Positions 27,719 through 28,738 of a DNA stretch of 28,738 bases are shown one piece after another (the stretch's first letter is position 1; each line of letters begins with the position of its first letter). The translations under genes and the position numbers were made by a program. The stretch spans positions 1 through 28,738 of the forward strand of contig DATAXP010000102.1 in the NCBI GenBank assembly GCA_036272935.1, read 5' to 3'. Origin of the DNA: DATAXP01 sp036272935 (GTDB taxonomy: Bacteria; Planctomycetota; Planctomycetia; Pirellulales; PNKZ01). The notes under the pieces were generated by a model. It did not search any database. It was not told where the DNA came from and saw only the letters and a program-made list of their open reading frames with translations.

Positions 27719-28738
27719 ATGGTCGATCAGCGCCTACAAATCGCACTTGGCGTTAGCGCAGCAATCATTGTTGTGCTGGTGTTGCTGGGGCGAGTACCGC
27801 TGCGCTACAACGTGCGTAACCTCGCGGTGCGCTGGCGGACGACACTGCTGACGGCCCTGGCATTCACGCTGGTTGTCGGATTGCTGACGGTGATGCTCGC
27901 CTTCGTGCGCGGCATGAACGTGCTGACCGAGCAAAGCGGTCACGGCGAGAACGTCATTGTTCTCAGCGACGGTGCGATCGACGAGCTGATGAGCAACATC
28001 GGCTACGGCGACTCCTCCGACCTGGAACGTCAGGCCGGCGTGGCACGCGACGCCAATGACCGCCCGCTATGCAGCCGCGAGACGTTCCTGGTCGTCAACC
28101 AACCGATTGCCGGCGCAGCGCTCGGTGCGCCGCAACGGCGGTTCATTCAGGTGCGCGGGATCGACGATGCGGCGATGGCAGGTCGGGTACACGGCCTGCG
28201 GTTGTTGCCGGGGGGCGCGTGGTTCTCGCGCTCCGGTGTGCAGCCGGCGCAGGTCACGGCGGCCTCAAGCGCTTCGGGCGAATTGCCAACCGAGCAGCTG
28301 ATCCAGGCGGTGGTGGGCGAAGGGATGGCGGCCCAATGGGGAAGCGATCGCAGCCAACCGCCGTTAAAAGTTGGCGACGTTTTCGAGTTGGGGTCGCGGC
28401 GATGGATCGCCGTCGGGATCATGGCCAGCGAAGGCTCGACGTTCGGCTCCGAGATTTGGGCCAAGCGGTCGATCGTCGCCCCGATGTTTGGCAAGCAGAC
28501 CTACTCGTCGATCGTGCTCAAGGCCCATGATGCGGAAGCAGCCAAGCAGCTTGCCGGTGATCTGACCACGCGGTTCAAGAAGTCGGCCGTTCAGGCACAG
28601 ACCGAAACCGAGTATTTCGCCAAACTCTCGGAGACAAGCCGGCAATTTCTCGCGGCAATCATTTTTGTCGCCGCCGTGATGGCCTTAGGCGGGACGTTCG
28701 GCGTAATGAACACCATGTTCGCAGCGATCGCTGGACGA
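27719..28738 (+). CDS. ABC transporter permease, FtsX/MacB type (second, cut by window end)
   Basis: The frame opens at the ATG at 27719 and runs without a stop for 340 codons to the last base, so the 3-prime end is missing. The product starts with a helix (LGVSAAIIVVLVLLGRV), a short basic stretch (LRYNVRNLAVRWRTT) and a second helix (LLTALAFTLVVGLLTVMLAFVRGM). A large extracytoplasmic domain follows. Near the cut end is FLAAIIFVAAVMALGGTFGVMNTMFAAI, the first helix of the C-terminal FtsX domain, of which only the start of the loop (AGR) remains. It lies 15 bp after the first permease. Their sequences differ strongly, and the double N-terminal helix is specific to this one. Together they probably form the membrane core of the exporter. 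Confidence 0.88.
   Translation, partial: MVDQRLQIALGVSAAIIVVLVLLGRVPLRYNVRNLAVRWRTTLLTALAFTLVVGLLTVMLAFVRGMNVLTEQSGHGENVIVLSDGAIDELMSNIGYGDSSDLERQAGVARDANDRPLCSRETFLVVNQPIAGAALGAPQRRFIQVRGIDDAAMAGRVHGLRLLPGGAWFSRSGVQPAQVTAASSASGELPTEQLIQAVVGEGMAAQWGSDRSQPPLKVGDVFELGSRRWIAVGIMASEGSTFGSEIWAKRSIVAPMFGKQTYSSIVLKAHDAEAAKQLAGDLTTRFKKSAVQAQTETEYFAKLSETSRQFLAAIIFVAAVMALGGTFGVMNTMFAAIAGR

Overview
The window looks like a chromosomal piece of a high-GC Planctomycetota (Pirellulales-like) genome. No taxonomic marker gene is present, so this rests on gene style: an ECF sigma factor beside a giant Ser/Thr kinase with FGE-like and leucine-rich extracytoplasmic parts, a Tat-exported Gfo/Idh/MocA oxidoreductase, long intergenic palindromes of the planctomycete kind, and mostly weak Shine-Dalgarno sequences. 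No rRNA, tRNA or CRISPR array was seen.

Layout. (1) Positions 1-344 hold no convincing gene. (2) Positions 355-3470 form a complete, apparently intact transposable element of 3116 bp: perfect 17-bp terminal inverted repeats, an exact 10-bp target duplication, a DDE transposase with an N-terminal SWIM zinc finger, and three passengers (a ClpP/SDH-type serine protease, a 65-70 aa protein, and a ribbon-helix-helix protein). The 107 bp between the divergent RHH and transposase genes contain two facing sigma70-like promoters overlapped by operator-like palindromes, which suggests the RHH protein limits transposition. (3) Positions 3682-8624 hold an ECF sigma factor and a 1409-aa protein joining an anti-sigma zinc motif, Ser/Thr kinase, membrane segment, FGE-like domain and two leucine-rich blocks. 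A palindromic repeat has been absorbed in frame into this gene. (4) A convergent Gfo/Idh/MocA oxidoreductase (8743-10119) is separated from the kinase by a second type of palindromic element.

(5) Positions 10322-18849 encode two overlapping (TAATG) hybrid histidine kinases. The first is a 2110-aa Nik1/Os-1-like protein with no visible membrane segment, eleven 92-aa HAMP repeats after a divergent one, GAF, kinase core and three receiver domains. The second is REC-GAF-kinase-REC. They are followed on the same strand by an EmrA/EmrB-like efflux pair (18937-21792). (6) On the minus strand, 24248-21799 encode a secreted caspase/legumain-like peptidase and a Tat-exported polysaccharide pyruvyltransferase-family protein. 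(7) From 24445 to the right edge runs a MacAB/DevBCA-like export operon: adaptor, ABC ATPase and two different FtsX-type permeases, the last cut by the window end.

The most interesting items are the protease-carrying transposon with its self-regulating divergent promoter, the HAMP array with a three-unit higher-order duplication, and the repeat element domesticated inside the kinase gene.
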